A stretch of DNA of 64,000 bases from Cunninghamia lanceolata (Eukaryota > Streptophyta > Pinopsida > Cupressales > Cupressaceae): assembly GCA_027924645.1 (NCBI GenBank), contig BSBN01000829.1:8494001-8558000 (forward strand), read 5' to 3'. The notes under the pieces were generated by a model. That model saw nothing but the letters and a program-made list of their open reading frames with translations. It ran no database searches and was not told the DNA's origin. Of this stretch, positions 1 through 9,083 are shown piece by piece (position 1 is the first letter of the stretch; each line of letters opens with the position of its first letter). The position numbers were made by a program, and so were the translations under genes.

Positions 1-459
1 ATCTGGTAAGGAACACAGTAATGTCATACATCGATCCTCCTCCTTCGTCTTCACACCAATAGAAGCCAACTGGGAAACAAGCATATTGAGTGTATTTAGG
101 TGATCATGGATAGATCCTCCATCTTCCATCCTCAGAGAATATAATTTCTTTCACAGGAATAACTTGTTCACCAGGGATTTAGCATGATAAACATCTCCAA
201 GCTTCTTCCAAAGTTCCTTTGCAGTCTTCTCTTCATGGATATTCAGTAGCACTGAATCACCCAAATAGAGTCTTATCAAACCCTTAGCTTTTCGATCTTT
301 GAGATCCCAGTCATCTTGATACATTGCCATTGGTGTTGTACCAGATATGGCTTCCCATAAATCCTGATCTACAATCATGTCCTCCATTTTGAGTTTCCAC
401 AACTCAAAATTACTGCCGTTAAACTTCTCTATCTCAAACCTCCCAGATGTGCTCGCCAT
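1..459 (-). pseudogene. Copia retrotransposon gag, N-terminal part
   Basis: The reading frame starts with a Met at 459 and runs 102 residues to a stop at 151, then continues in frame to the window edge (KKLYSLRMEDGGSIHDHLN), so the stop is a lesion. The N-terminus has the FNGSNFELWKLKMEDMI pattern of Ty1/Copia gag, with the following AKELWKKLGDVY block typical of the UBN2 / gag-polypeptide families. Gag would form the virus-like particle. The frame lies just downstream, on the minus strand, of a tRNA-Met-type PBS and an LTR, which fits the 5' end of a minus-strand Copia element whose pol lies outside the window. Family identity is well supported. The precise lineage is not assigned. Confidence 0.8.
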
Positions 460-564
460 CTCTTACCTGCAACAAAGATTTCAAAATCCTCTACACAAGC
501 TCCCACTCAAATGAAGATCAGCTCAAAAAACCCCCTACCCAACAACTAGAACCAAAGGTGATCA

Positions 565-579
565 GGCTTTGATACCAAT
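565..579 (-). other. Primer-binding site, tRNA-iMet type (Copia)
   Basis: The minus strand reads ATTGGTATCAAAGCC, matching the usual plant Copia PBS TGGTATCAGAGC with one change. It sits immediately after an LTR ending in CA and about 100 bp before the gag Met. Confidence 0.75.
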
Positions 580-1500
580 TGAAAGGAAGCAAGGTATGCG
601 GAAAATACTTCCTACACTGATCTAATGAGGAAAGATTTATGCACAATTTTATTTTATAGTTATAGATTAAGATGCACATTAATAGAAAGATATCAACAAC
701 TTCCAAATACAAACACAAAACTCACAACACAAGATATACATGGGGAAAACCCTTTCAGGTAAAAAACCCCACACTCCAAAGCCGCCCAATATATTATTCA
801 GGAATAACAAAGATTACAATATACTTGTAGAGCAAGCTTTTATAGGAGTATATCCAACCAAAGATCTAGGAGGTAATTCGACATCTATAAGATTCTTACA
901 TACAACCTCCATCTCAAGTTCATGATATAAAGGAGATACAATATAGTACACCGCCAACGGTAATTACAAAACCATGAGCTAAAACCACCCAAAAGTGGCA
1001 CCCAAATTATCTCTAATCAAAGATGCCTTGTGATGTGCCAAACCACACACCAACACTTGTAACTCTCCCCTTCATAGCTCTTTTATGTGTGCAACACGTT
1101 TTTACATTTCCCACTACAAAAGGTCCAACTTTCGGAGGCCATAACTTTTGATCTAGGTGTCTGATTGACGAACCGTTTAATGCATCGAAAAGCTCATGAA
1201 GAGATCTATCACCCTATAACCCCCTACATTGGTTATTGGCATTTTTAGGATGTTTAGAGAGGTTTTGATTCTAGTAATTGAGTTCAAAGACTTTTTCTGG
1301 TAGTTTCACAAAACATAAACTTAAATATCTCGCGATCCTGATATGGTCTTGAGACGAAACTCACTTGAGATGTTTGCTTAGCTATTCCACACCTTTTGGG
1401 AAAAATTTTAGGTCAATCCAAGCTCAATCAAAGAACTTACTAAAAATAGTAAGTCTCACTATTTTTAGCTCTCTTGGAAACTTGGAAAGTTCCAAACCAT
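580..1500 (-). mobile_element. 5' LTR of minus-strand Copia element
   Basis: On the minus strand the LTR ends ...TTTCA at 580, directly followed by the PBS. The block at 740-800 (ATGGGGAAAACCCTTT, CCCCACACTCCA) recurs in the solo LTR at 36124-36170, as does the end AAAGGAAGCAAG. A minus-strand TATA box TATAAAAGC lies at 836-844. The far boundary is not defined. It must lie before the plus-strand coding frame that is readable from about 1495. Confidence 0.6.
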
Positions 1501-1534
1501 TATCCAAGATAAAGGGTATTCAAAAAGACCAAAA

Positions 1535-2167
1535 ATGGTAAGAATAGTAATCTTTCAAAGTTGCAAGGTTGAGGCACTTTCCTTAATAGAAAAGTCCTCT
1601 GATATTAAGGTTAAAAAGGAATATGAAGACAAAAGATTAGTAGTATCAAAAACCAAGTTAGACAGTGACAAAATTCTGTCAAAGAGCAGCATCAAGAATA
1701 TGATAAATGCAATCATGGAAGCTTGTGAAATATATAAATTTTATCTGTCTTGGCCTAAAACCACTAAGGAAATGGATGAGAAAGTCAAAAGCATGGAGCT
1801 TCAACTCACTAATATTTCTAAGAACTTTGATCTAGCAGTTGACTCAATCAGCTACATAGAAACACAAGTTGAAAACATTCAGAATAACATAAGCAGTTTG
1901 CTCAATAGATAGGAAGAAATTAAAAAGAAAATGTGTTTTCTAAGAAGGGTATTAAGATTAAAAATTGAGATCATGACAAATCTTGTAGTAGAAGCACAGG
2001 CAACTTCACAAATTGACACACCCTAAAATGTGCAAAAGGTAGGAAAATTAGTTTTTTTGATAAATGGTCACATTCAAATTTTTGAAAGAGCTAAGAATCA
2101 ATGGGATGAAGAAATTACAGAATTAAAGATTGTGTATAAGGATATCCTCTCACCTACAACTAAATAA
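1535..2167 (+). pseudogene. Coiled-coil ORF near the 3' end of a Copia-like element
   Basis: An open frame of 125 codons begins at the Met at 1535 and stops at 1910-1912 (TAG). The same frame continues (EEIKKKMCFLRRV...) through a second stop (TAA near 2024) to 2167, giving about 210 codons in total. The frame also looks open for some codons upstream of 1535, so the true start may lie earlier. The central part (residues about 80-125: MELQLTNISKNF, YIETQVENIQNNISSLLN) has heptad-like hydrophobic spacing and is predicted by eye to be a coiled coil. I see no zinc knuckle, protease, RT or RNase H motif. It lies just upstream of a cluster of polypurine tracts and an LTR, the position of env-like or extra ORFs in some plant Copia elements. 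The function is unknown. Confidence 0.5.
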
Positions 2168-2257
2168 GTTCAAGATTGTATGTGTACATATCTGGCAAAC
2201 TATGAATTTTTTTTTGCAATTTTGACCTCTGTACATATACCCTTTGCCATTGATGTC

Positions 2258-2390
2258 AAAGGGGGAGAAGAAGACCAGTGAAAAATGGGCAAACACCTAA
2301 GGGGGAGTAAAAAAAATAGAGTGTATATAGAAAGGGGGAGAAGATATACATTTTTCACTAAGTGTAACCATCAATGCCAAAGGGGGAGAT
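2258..2390 (+). repeat. Four clustered polypurine tracts before the LTR
   Basis: The core AAGGGGGAG occurs four times in about 130 bp (near 2260, 2300, 2332 and 2380). The last one, AAAGGGGGAGAT, directly abuts the LTR start TGTTGGCAAC. The last copy is the expected plus-strand primer. The others look like reiterated PPTs, as described for Sirevirus-type Copia elements. Confidence 0.7.
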
Positions 2391-3762
2391 TGTTGGCAAC
2401 ATAGTCAAGAGACACTTCTGATTGGGTAATGTTATCATTGATGGCAACAAGGAAAACATAGCATGATTGAGCTAAGGATAATTGGGAACTCAACTTGGAC
2501 TAGCCTGCATACAAGGTTCTGGTTCGGATATAAAAGACTAAGGCAGAATGGCTAAGTACTGACAACATAGAGTTAGTAGTAGAGATTCAAATGGTATTCC
2601 TCCAAAATTGATGATCAAGGTATGCGGTTCAGGTATGTTATTCAAAATTGCTTAAAGTTGCTATGTTCAATATTGCAAGTCCTGATGACTTTCATAAGTC
2701 AAGTTGTGATTGGTCTAAGTCTGGGTGAACACAGTTAAGTTAGGAATAGTGCAGAGTGCATGGGTATTTTGGTCTTCATTTCTCTGCAAGTGATTGTATT
2801 GGTATGTAGTTTTGAGGCAATATGGATAGGTGTTAGAAGCATCCAATTGAGGAGTTACAGAGTCTAAAGTGATCTAGAAGACCATCTACAAAATTCCATG
2901 TTCTGGTAGTTGGTTTACCAATATCCCACCAAGGCAGAGGAGATAGTTCTGAGTTCTGCATTTCACCACATAAGGGCATCATGATCTATAGTTGATAAGA
3001 TATGATCTGTGAAACATTAGGAATATTTGATGTGGTTCTTGGAATCCCATATGAATTTTAGTGGAAGTGTTGGGCCAACAAAGTCAATGTATGTTGATAA
3101 AGTGTTGTGCTTGATAGGCTGACTCAGTTTTGAGTTTGAATTCAAAGTTGTGGATATTTATATAGGTTAGATTTTAGTGTTGAGTATGTGATGTGAGTGT
3201 AATGTGAAGAAACTAAATGTGTATGAAATTCAAAAGCAAAGTTGTGACCAGAAGAAAATAGTAAAGGCAAAAGAACAAAGTTTATGTAGAGCAGAGTAGA
3301 AAAAGTAGAGAAGACAATATGAAGTCTTTTGAGTCTATATATTGAACAAGTTGGTACTACACCTCAACATTCTATAGATGCATTTGTAGTAGTCATCTTT
3401 TGGCAGTGAGACAATCCTTCTTCTATCTTCTATTCCCTTGGCAGTGAGCCTTTGTGCAATGAGCACTTCTTCATACAGCAATGAGCCCTGGGCAGTTAGC
3501 CTTATGACAATGAGCCTTCTTGTAATTTGGTATTCATCTATCATAATATATTGTGAGCTAACACTCACTGTGGTTTTTCCCTTTCTAGGTTTTCCACGTA
3601 AAAATCTTGGTGTCCACATGTTATGTCTTTATGGTTGATGTTCTTATGCTTATTCTTCTTTGATGTTATTGATTTTAGAAATTGGATTAATAAAATTGTT
3701 AAGAAGTGGTTTTGTGGAATACTGATTCACCCCCCTCTTAGTGTTAGTGGAAAATGTGAACA
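2391..3762 (+). mobile_element. 3' LTR of plus-strand Copia-like element
   Basis: The LTR begins TGTTGGCAACATAG right after the PPT and ends ...TGTGAACA at 3762, 1372 bp long. Its 3' part (GGTTTTTCCCTTTCTAGG, TTTCCACGTA, TTCACCCCCCTCTTAGT) matches the end of the 2.09 kb LTR at 45055-47144, so the two elements belong to related families. No intact gene lies within it. Confidence 0.7.
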
Positions 3763-4159
3763 ATAGTATTAAACAAATAATCATCCAATAACTCAATGGA
3801 AATTGATGTAAATACAAGTAAACAAAGATTATACCTTCGAAGACTGTTTTACCTCTACGCTTCCATTACTCACCTATCTCCTCTTGATCTTGATGGTAAT
3901 GGAGCTCTCAGAAGTGTGTACTTCCTTGTTGTTGAAGATGATAAGAGTAAAACGGTTGTAGGTGGACAAAGGAATTGATATCACACTACAAATGCAATAC
4001 TAATGGAGATGGATTGATGGAGACATAATGGAATGATGATTATGATAATAAGGTTGTGTAAATGCAAATGGGGATGACTTTACCAAAGGGATGCTGGTAT
4101 GATTCCTATAGAGTAAGATTACGAATGCTTGAGTGTATGCAAATGGGTGTGAAAACCTT

Positions 4160-4172
4160 GCTTATATAGGCT
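4160..4172 (-). promoter_or_regulatory. TATA box of Gypsy1 3' LTR
   Basis: The minus strand reads CCTATATAAGC, a near-consensus plant TATA box, inside the LTR at the expected U3/R position. The 5' LTR has a weaker TTTAAATA at about 12650. Confidence 0.5.
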
Positions 4173-4382
4173 GAGGGAAGACCAAATCCAAGTGTCAATA
4201 GATCCATGACTAGAGGAATTACCTATGAGGTGTACAGTTGAGAAGACTTTAGAGAATGTATATGAATCAGAAGAGGACAAGTGTCCAAGCCTTCTTCATG
4301 AGTTATGGGAGTTAACATAATAGATTGAGGAGTTAACTGAGATGATTGATCAGTTAACTGGGTTAATTATGTTAGGGTTAGT

Positions 4383-4895
4383 CGGCAGAAGATATCAATT
4401 AAATGCAAATAAAGATTAAACAGAGGAATGGAAATACACAGAAATAATAATAGCGAGAGACAAGTTTTAACGTGGTTCACCCAAACTCGGGCTACATCCA
4501 CCAAACAGAGAGTCCAATATTATTATCCAGTAAATCAAACCGATTACAATCAGCAATCCCTGCAACTCAATACCGCTGCAAAATGCTACAATACAATATA
4601 TCAAAACCCTAACCCTTAGCTGCTTTTTATCAAGCTTTTTATCAGTTACAAAATAGGGTTTTCTTATGTCGGTCAATGAAAAAATTAACTTCCGGTGCAT
4701 TATAAAATAATAAAAAACCCTGGACCCCGCAAGGGGCATTGCCCCTTGACCCCGTCTTGGGGGCGCTGCCCCCAAACCCCCGCAAGGGGCGCTGCCCCTT
4801 GACCCCGTAGGAATTTGGGGGGAAACCGCGCTGATAAAAGTGGGGTAAATATAACCTCTGAGTCTGATTAGGCTCCATATAACAACAAATTAGGG
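4383..4895 (-). mobile_element. Short LTR-like insertion inside the Gypsy1 3' LTR
   Basis: This block contains the ACGTGGTTCACCC phrase followed by a CT/CA-rich stretch, as in several plant LTRs, and interrupts the AT-rich U3 of the Gypsy1 LTR. It also contains the GC-rich hairpin cassette at 4718-4808. Both edges carry TTAGGG-like sequence (near 4372 and 4888), which could be a target duplication. Edges and orientation are inferred. Confidence 0.4.
4718..4808. repeat. GC-rich cassette of three perfect short hairpins
   Basis: Three inverted repeats follow one another: AAGGGGC-att-GCCCCTT (4731-4747), TTGGGGGC-gct-GCCCCCAA (4757-4775) and AAGGGGC-gct-GCCCCTT (4784-4800), linked by CCCC-rich spacers. 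The base composition contrasts sharply with the AT-rich surroundings. The function is unknown. Confidence 0.85.
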
Positions 4896-4976
4896 AGTCA
4901 ATAGAATAGATTTGATTTATGAGTTAACTAATTTGACTGGAGGAGAAATAGGACATGTGGGTGAGGGAATATTAGC

Positions 4977-5277
4977 TAATTAAATATTAAAATATTTAAT
5001 TACATGTGCAACATGGTGAGGTGGATAAGGTGATGTGGAAAGGTGATGGAATGGTGAGGTGGATTTATGGAATTTGGACTTAGGATAGAGGAATTTAGGA
5101 TTAATTAAATAATTAAGAATTATTTAATTATGTGAGATATTAGAAGAATTAGGGAATTTTAATTAAAAAATTGATTTTATTTAATTATTGGAGGGATGTG
5201 AATCATTTTAATAAATTAGAATATTTATTTAATTGATAGGAGAATGGGAATTAAAATAAATATTAAAATATTTATTT
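4977..5277. repeat. Three perfect AT-only inverted repeats in the LTR U3
   Basis: Arms of 12 bp with a 2-nt loop lie at 4977-5002, 13 bp with a 3-nt loop at 5102-5130, and 11 bp with a 2-nt loop at 5254-5277. All are built from AAT/TTA and similar words, and the rest of the stretch is of the same composition. A shorter related one (AAATAAA/TTTATTT) lies near 13284 in the other LTR. Confidence 0.85.
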
Positions 5278-5308
5278 AATTTGACTTAGCCATTTTTAGG
5301 TGTATACA

Positions 5309-5335
5309 CTTAGTATTCCTTATTTTCAACATTGA
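5309..5335 (-). other. Putative polypurine tract of Gypsy1
   Basis: The minus strand reads TTGAAAATAAGGAATACTAAG immediately before the LTR start. It is purine-rich and in the correct position, but not a perfect tract. Confidence 0.4.
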
Positions 5336-5458
5336 GTTCCATGATGTAGCTGGACTTATGGTCCTGAAGGGGCAAGTGATCTCTAACCCCCATCATTTTG
5401 GCTATTGCTACATCATTTTGTTCAACATCAAGGATGAGAGGTCCTTGTTGGTCCCAAT

Positions 5459-6199
5459 CTATGAGTTGAGGTTAAACAAGAGGTAAGTCATTAAAGGTGG
5501 AAGGCTAGTGGTTAAGGTGTAGATGGTACATATGGATGATTCCAAGAATTCTGTGAAGTCACTAAAGGAGTCTTGATGGTCTTCTTCATTGATGTTGTCG
5601 ACCATGGGGAAGGCCTTAGCAACCTCACTTAAGATACAATCGTCATTAGCGGGGGTAGACTCTTGTTTCTCATACCCTAACCCATGAAGATATAGATTTC
5701 TTATTGCTTGTATGGGCTCCACAATTCCTTGTTCATGAAGACCTATGCCGCCTTGTGCTTTGTAGCCCATATATTTGACAATTTTGAGACCCTTCCCATA
5801 GATCTTAGTTGGGATAGTAGGAGCATCTTGATCTACTTCTTCTTCTTTGTATACCCACGGAGATATATCTTTGAAAACATCTTTCTCAAGGAGATGTTTC
5901 TTCTCGGAGGTAGGTGATGGCTTCAACTTGATGACCACCCTAGAGACTTCTTCTTCCCTAGGAGCACCAAATGTTTTAGGAGATGGAAATAGTCCCACAC
6001 AAAATGTGTTGTGTAGGTCATATTCACGACATCCCATGTTGCTTAACTTGATCTTGATCTCAGGTGGAGGGGATGTTTGTGATGTAGTCGTGATGCTAGA
6101 GGGATCAATATATGAGGTGAATGGTGTAGGATTGACCTGTGAGGTTGATTTTTTGGTGGCATTATTGTAAGGGAAGAAAGTGTGGTCGTGTCCTTTCAA
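5459..6199 (-). pseudogene. Gypsy1 G-patch domain segment downstream of protease
   Basis: A 246-residue open frame. Residues about 130-165 contain GKGLKIVKYMGYKAQ followed by GGIGLHEQGIVEPI, a clear G-patch: the G-h-x-h-h-x-x-h-G-[WY]-x-x-G-x-G-L-G pattern, with I where L is usual. G-patch domains bind RNA or partner helicases and occur between protease and RT in some plant Gypsy polyproteins. Here RT is absent: only about 120 bp separate the frame end from the PPT and 3' LTR. The N-terminal Met is probably not a real start; this is an internal piece of a gag-protease polyprotein. Acidic and low-complexity sequence follows the domain. Confidence 0.7.
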
Positions 6200-6211
6200 G
6201 AAACTGTAATA

Positions 6212-6822
6212 TTAGAAAGGACGAGGGTTGGCATAGATGGTAACCTTCATGCCATTTTGGGGGAACTTTAAGCATTGATGGAAGGTGGAAGGGATGGCTT
6301 GCATGGAATGAATCCATGATCGGCCAAAAAGAATATTGTATGTGAGATCAAGATTAAGTACTTGACATTTGGTCTCCAAGATTTTCTGTCCTACTTGGAT
6401 AGGAAGCTTGATGGTGCCTTCGGACAATCTCTCAGTGTCATCATATCCTTTTATGGTTATACATTCACTAGAATCCACAACTAGATTAGAGTATCCAAAT
6501 GTTTTAATAATTATAGAATGCAAAGATTTAGGCTAGAGCCATCATCTATTAAGATTCGCTTTATGGTGTGTTTGTGGATGCCAACTTTGATATGTAGGGC
6601 TTCATTATGTAGGTCATCAGAGGTAGGAAGATCCTTTTCAAAGAAATCGATATGGTGAGGTGAGGCGATGTGGCCTACCATGGTTTGGATTTGGTCAACA
6701 TTGAAATTAGTAGGGACTTGTGTCTCCATTAAGGTTTTGTCAAGGAATTCCTTATGGAGAGGGGATGTTTGGAGCAACTCAAGAATGGAGATTTGTGTGG
6801 GGTTTTTCCCAAGATGGTTCAA
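6212..6822 (-). pseudogene. Gypsy1 aspartic protease (retropepsin)
   Basis: Two overlapping frames joined by a frameshift near 6515. The upstream one ends with KRILIDDGSSLNLCIL, whose D-G-S is the retropepsin catalytic triad (near 6535-6550). The downstream one carries the flap and C-terminal core (YNILFGRSWIHSM, where ILFGRSW replaces the usual ILGRPW). Retropepsin cleaves the gag-pol polyprotein inside the particle and works as a dimer. The order gag-protease-G-patch on the minus strand fits one polyprotein. Homologous decayed copies lie at 32568-33465 and 39480-40607. Confidence 0.75.
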
Positions 6823-6990
6823 GAGGTTGTACTTATGAGTGGATGGTGGATTGCTAGGTGTGGATGTGGAGGGTTGATCATTGTTGGGAGCCCCATAGAT
6901 AGAAACGCGGTCGTGGTGAGTGGTGACGGCACAATTTGGGGTTTTGGCTCTAATAGTGATAGTGTTTATGTGGTTGGAAGAATCTTCTAT

Positions 6991-9083
6991 TCATCCCACA
7001 ATGGAGTCAAAAGAAGAGGGAGGTGGCATGATGTTGTATGATTTATTGGAAGAGGATGCTTTTCCTTTATTATGGTCGAGAAGAGGATCCTTATATGCCC
7101 CCAAGTTAACATTTGGTGATTGTTTCAGTAGTTCATCAATGGTTATGTCACCCCTATCAATAAGGTCTTGTATGCAATGTTTTAACCTCATGTAGTTAGA
7201 TGTCTTGTGTCCTTTCACGCGATGGTATTCACAAAAGGTATTCTCATCGAACCATGAGGGTTTGAATTTATTATCATCATAGGGTCTAATAGGAGGTAAG
7301 GTGATTAAATCTACCTTCATAAGATTATTCAAAGCATTTTCAATGGGCTCTCCTAAGGGTGTGAATTTTCTCTTCTAGGATTATTATTTTGTGTTGACCG
7401 TCCTTTAGGAACATTGACATTATTAGTTGTGGATGTTCTTGGTGGGGTTGGATTTTTTTATATTTTGAATGGATTTCACATTGATGATGCCGTCGTTGAA
7501 AGTCTACTTGTTCTTTCCCCAAAAGTGGGGTTTGTCATTTGATGGTGTGTTGTTGTTGTTGACCATGTTGTTGGTTTTATTGTCATTATTGTAGATTTTT
7601 ATGGAGCCCTTAGTGATGAGGGCTCTTTCAATGGTGGTTCCTTTGTCAATGACCTCCTCAAAGATTGATGCGCATTGTATTTGGAAATGGAACCCCATTT
7701 CTTGGTTAAGGCTAGCCACAAACATGGAGACAAGTTGTTTCTTGGGAATAAGCCATGAAAGTTTTCTTACTAACACTCTCCATATTTGTAAAAAGGTGGC
7801 AAAGGATTCACCACTCTTTTGTTTCATGTTACATAGGTCGGTCATTGATATTTCATGCTGAAAGTTGTAGGAGAAATGGTTCACAAACTTCTCCACAAGC
7901 TCATGGAATGTCTTAATGTTAGGAGGAAGATGAGAAAACCCTTTGGTGGATTGACCACTAAGTCTTCTAGGGAATAATCCCATCAAATAGGTATCATCAT
8001 ACAAGACCTCTAAGCAAGCTATGTAGAACTCCCTAAGGTGTTCCCTAGGGTCTCTTTTTCCTTTGTATTTATCAAATATAGGTGTTTCAAAATTTTTGGG
8101 AAAAGGAGGCATGTGTAATGTTCTATCAAACGGATATGGGAAAATATCCTCAAAAGAATATTGCTTTCTTTTGTTCCCATGTTGTATGTCGTCAACCTTT
8201 TGGATCAATGTTTGGACAATACTAGATAAATCTTTTGGTGGTGGTTGTTGGGTGTAATTTTGTTGATTTTGGTGGGATTTGGTTTTGGGGTGGATTTTGA
8301 TGTTGTACTATTTGGTTTTGGGCAATTTGATTTTAAAGGGCGAGGTGTTGTTGATATGCGAGGATTTTTTGTAGGATGTGTGATGGGATTTGTTGATTTT
8401 GGTTGGGGTTTTTTTTGTATGGTTTAGACAGAAGAGGTGATGGGTGCTTGGGAAATTAGATTTTGTATGTACATGAAATTGGATGAAGGGTTGTTAAATG
8501 GGTTACTGTTGGATGTGTTATGGGGTGGTTGTGAGAATAAGTAGGTTATAAAAGCTATGGTGTTAGTGTCAAGTTGTGGGGCACTTGTGGAAGTGCTTGC
8601 AAGTGTGGTGTTGTTGGGGATGTTTAGGGTGATTTGTGGCGTAGATGTGGTGATGGTGGTTGTTGATATGGCCAAGAAATTTGGTGTAGTAGATGAGTTT
8701 GTAGGGATTGTAGATGTGGTGACATTTTAATCTTGGGATGTGGATGGTTTGGATGACGTGGTGACGTTAGGTATGGTGGCTCTATTTTGAACAAGGAATT
8801 TAAGATAACTATTAGGATATAATTTTAGGACTCTATCAAGTATATCCATAGAATCAACATCTTGTGTGAAGTCTAGGACCTCTTGATCTACTTGATTGGT
8901 GTTGGATGGAGGTGCTTGTGGTTGGATGGGAAAAGGATTTATCACAGCATTGGCATCAAATGATGGTACTTGTTGGACTACGGGGACATTGTTTTGGTCA
9001 GTAGGGGGCATTCCCATGCCAAAGTTGACTCTAAAAGGTTCCATGTCTTTGTTTTTCTTAGCTTGGGATCTTCTCATTGGCAT
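6991..9083 (-). pseudogene. Gypsy1 gag
   Basis: The N-terminus at 9083 is a basic segment (MPMRRSQAKKNKDMEPF) followed by a Pro/Gln/Asn-rich linker and a Thr/Asn/Ser-rich stretch (8424-8675) after a stop near 8727. The core 8208-7504 (PFPKNFETPIFDKYKGKRDP, ...FSHLPPNIKTFHELVEKFVNHFSYNF) is the retrotransposon gag domain (PF03732 type). At 7332-6991 a Cys/His segment CEYHRVKGHKTSNYMRLKH resembles the degenerate zinc-knuckle of this gag class. Several stops and frameshifts (near 8424, 8210, 7500 and 7335) break it, so no intact gag is made. It lies downstream of a 3.3 kb leader and the PBS. Confidence 0.75.

Larger units (their letters stand above)
3765..5308 (-). mobile_element. 3' LTR of minus-strand Gypsy1, carrying an insertion
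   Basis: On the minus strand it starts TGTATACACCTAAAAAT at 5308, preceded by a purine-rich tract, and runs to about 3765. A strong TATA box (CCTATATAAGC) lies near 4165. A similar layout (AT-rich U3, TATA box, TTATACCTTC block) is seen in the 5' LTR at 12387-13446. The U3 is very AT-rich with perfect inverted repeats. About 500 bp of foreign LTR-like sequence (4383-4895) interrupts it. Without that insert the length matches the 5' LTR. The lower boundary is approximate. Confidence 0.6.

Noticed and set aside
6754..7195. Gly/Val-rich plus-strand open frames
   Set aside because: Antisense to Gypsy1 gag and protease; no independent evidence.
8245..8427. Gly/Phe-rich 60-residue plus-strand frame
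   Set aside because: Complement of the Thr/Asn/Pro-rich low-complexity part of gag.
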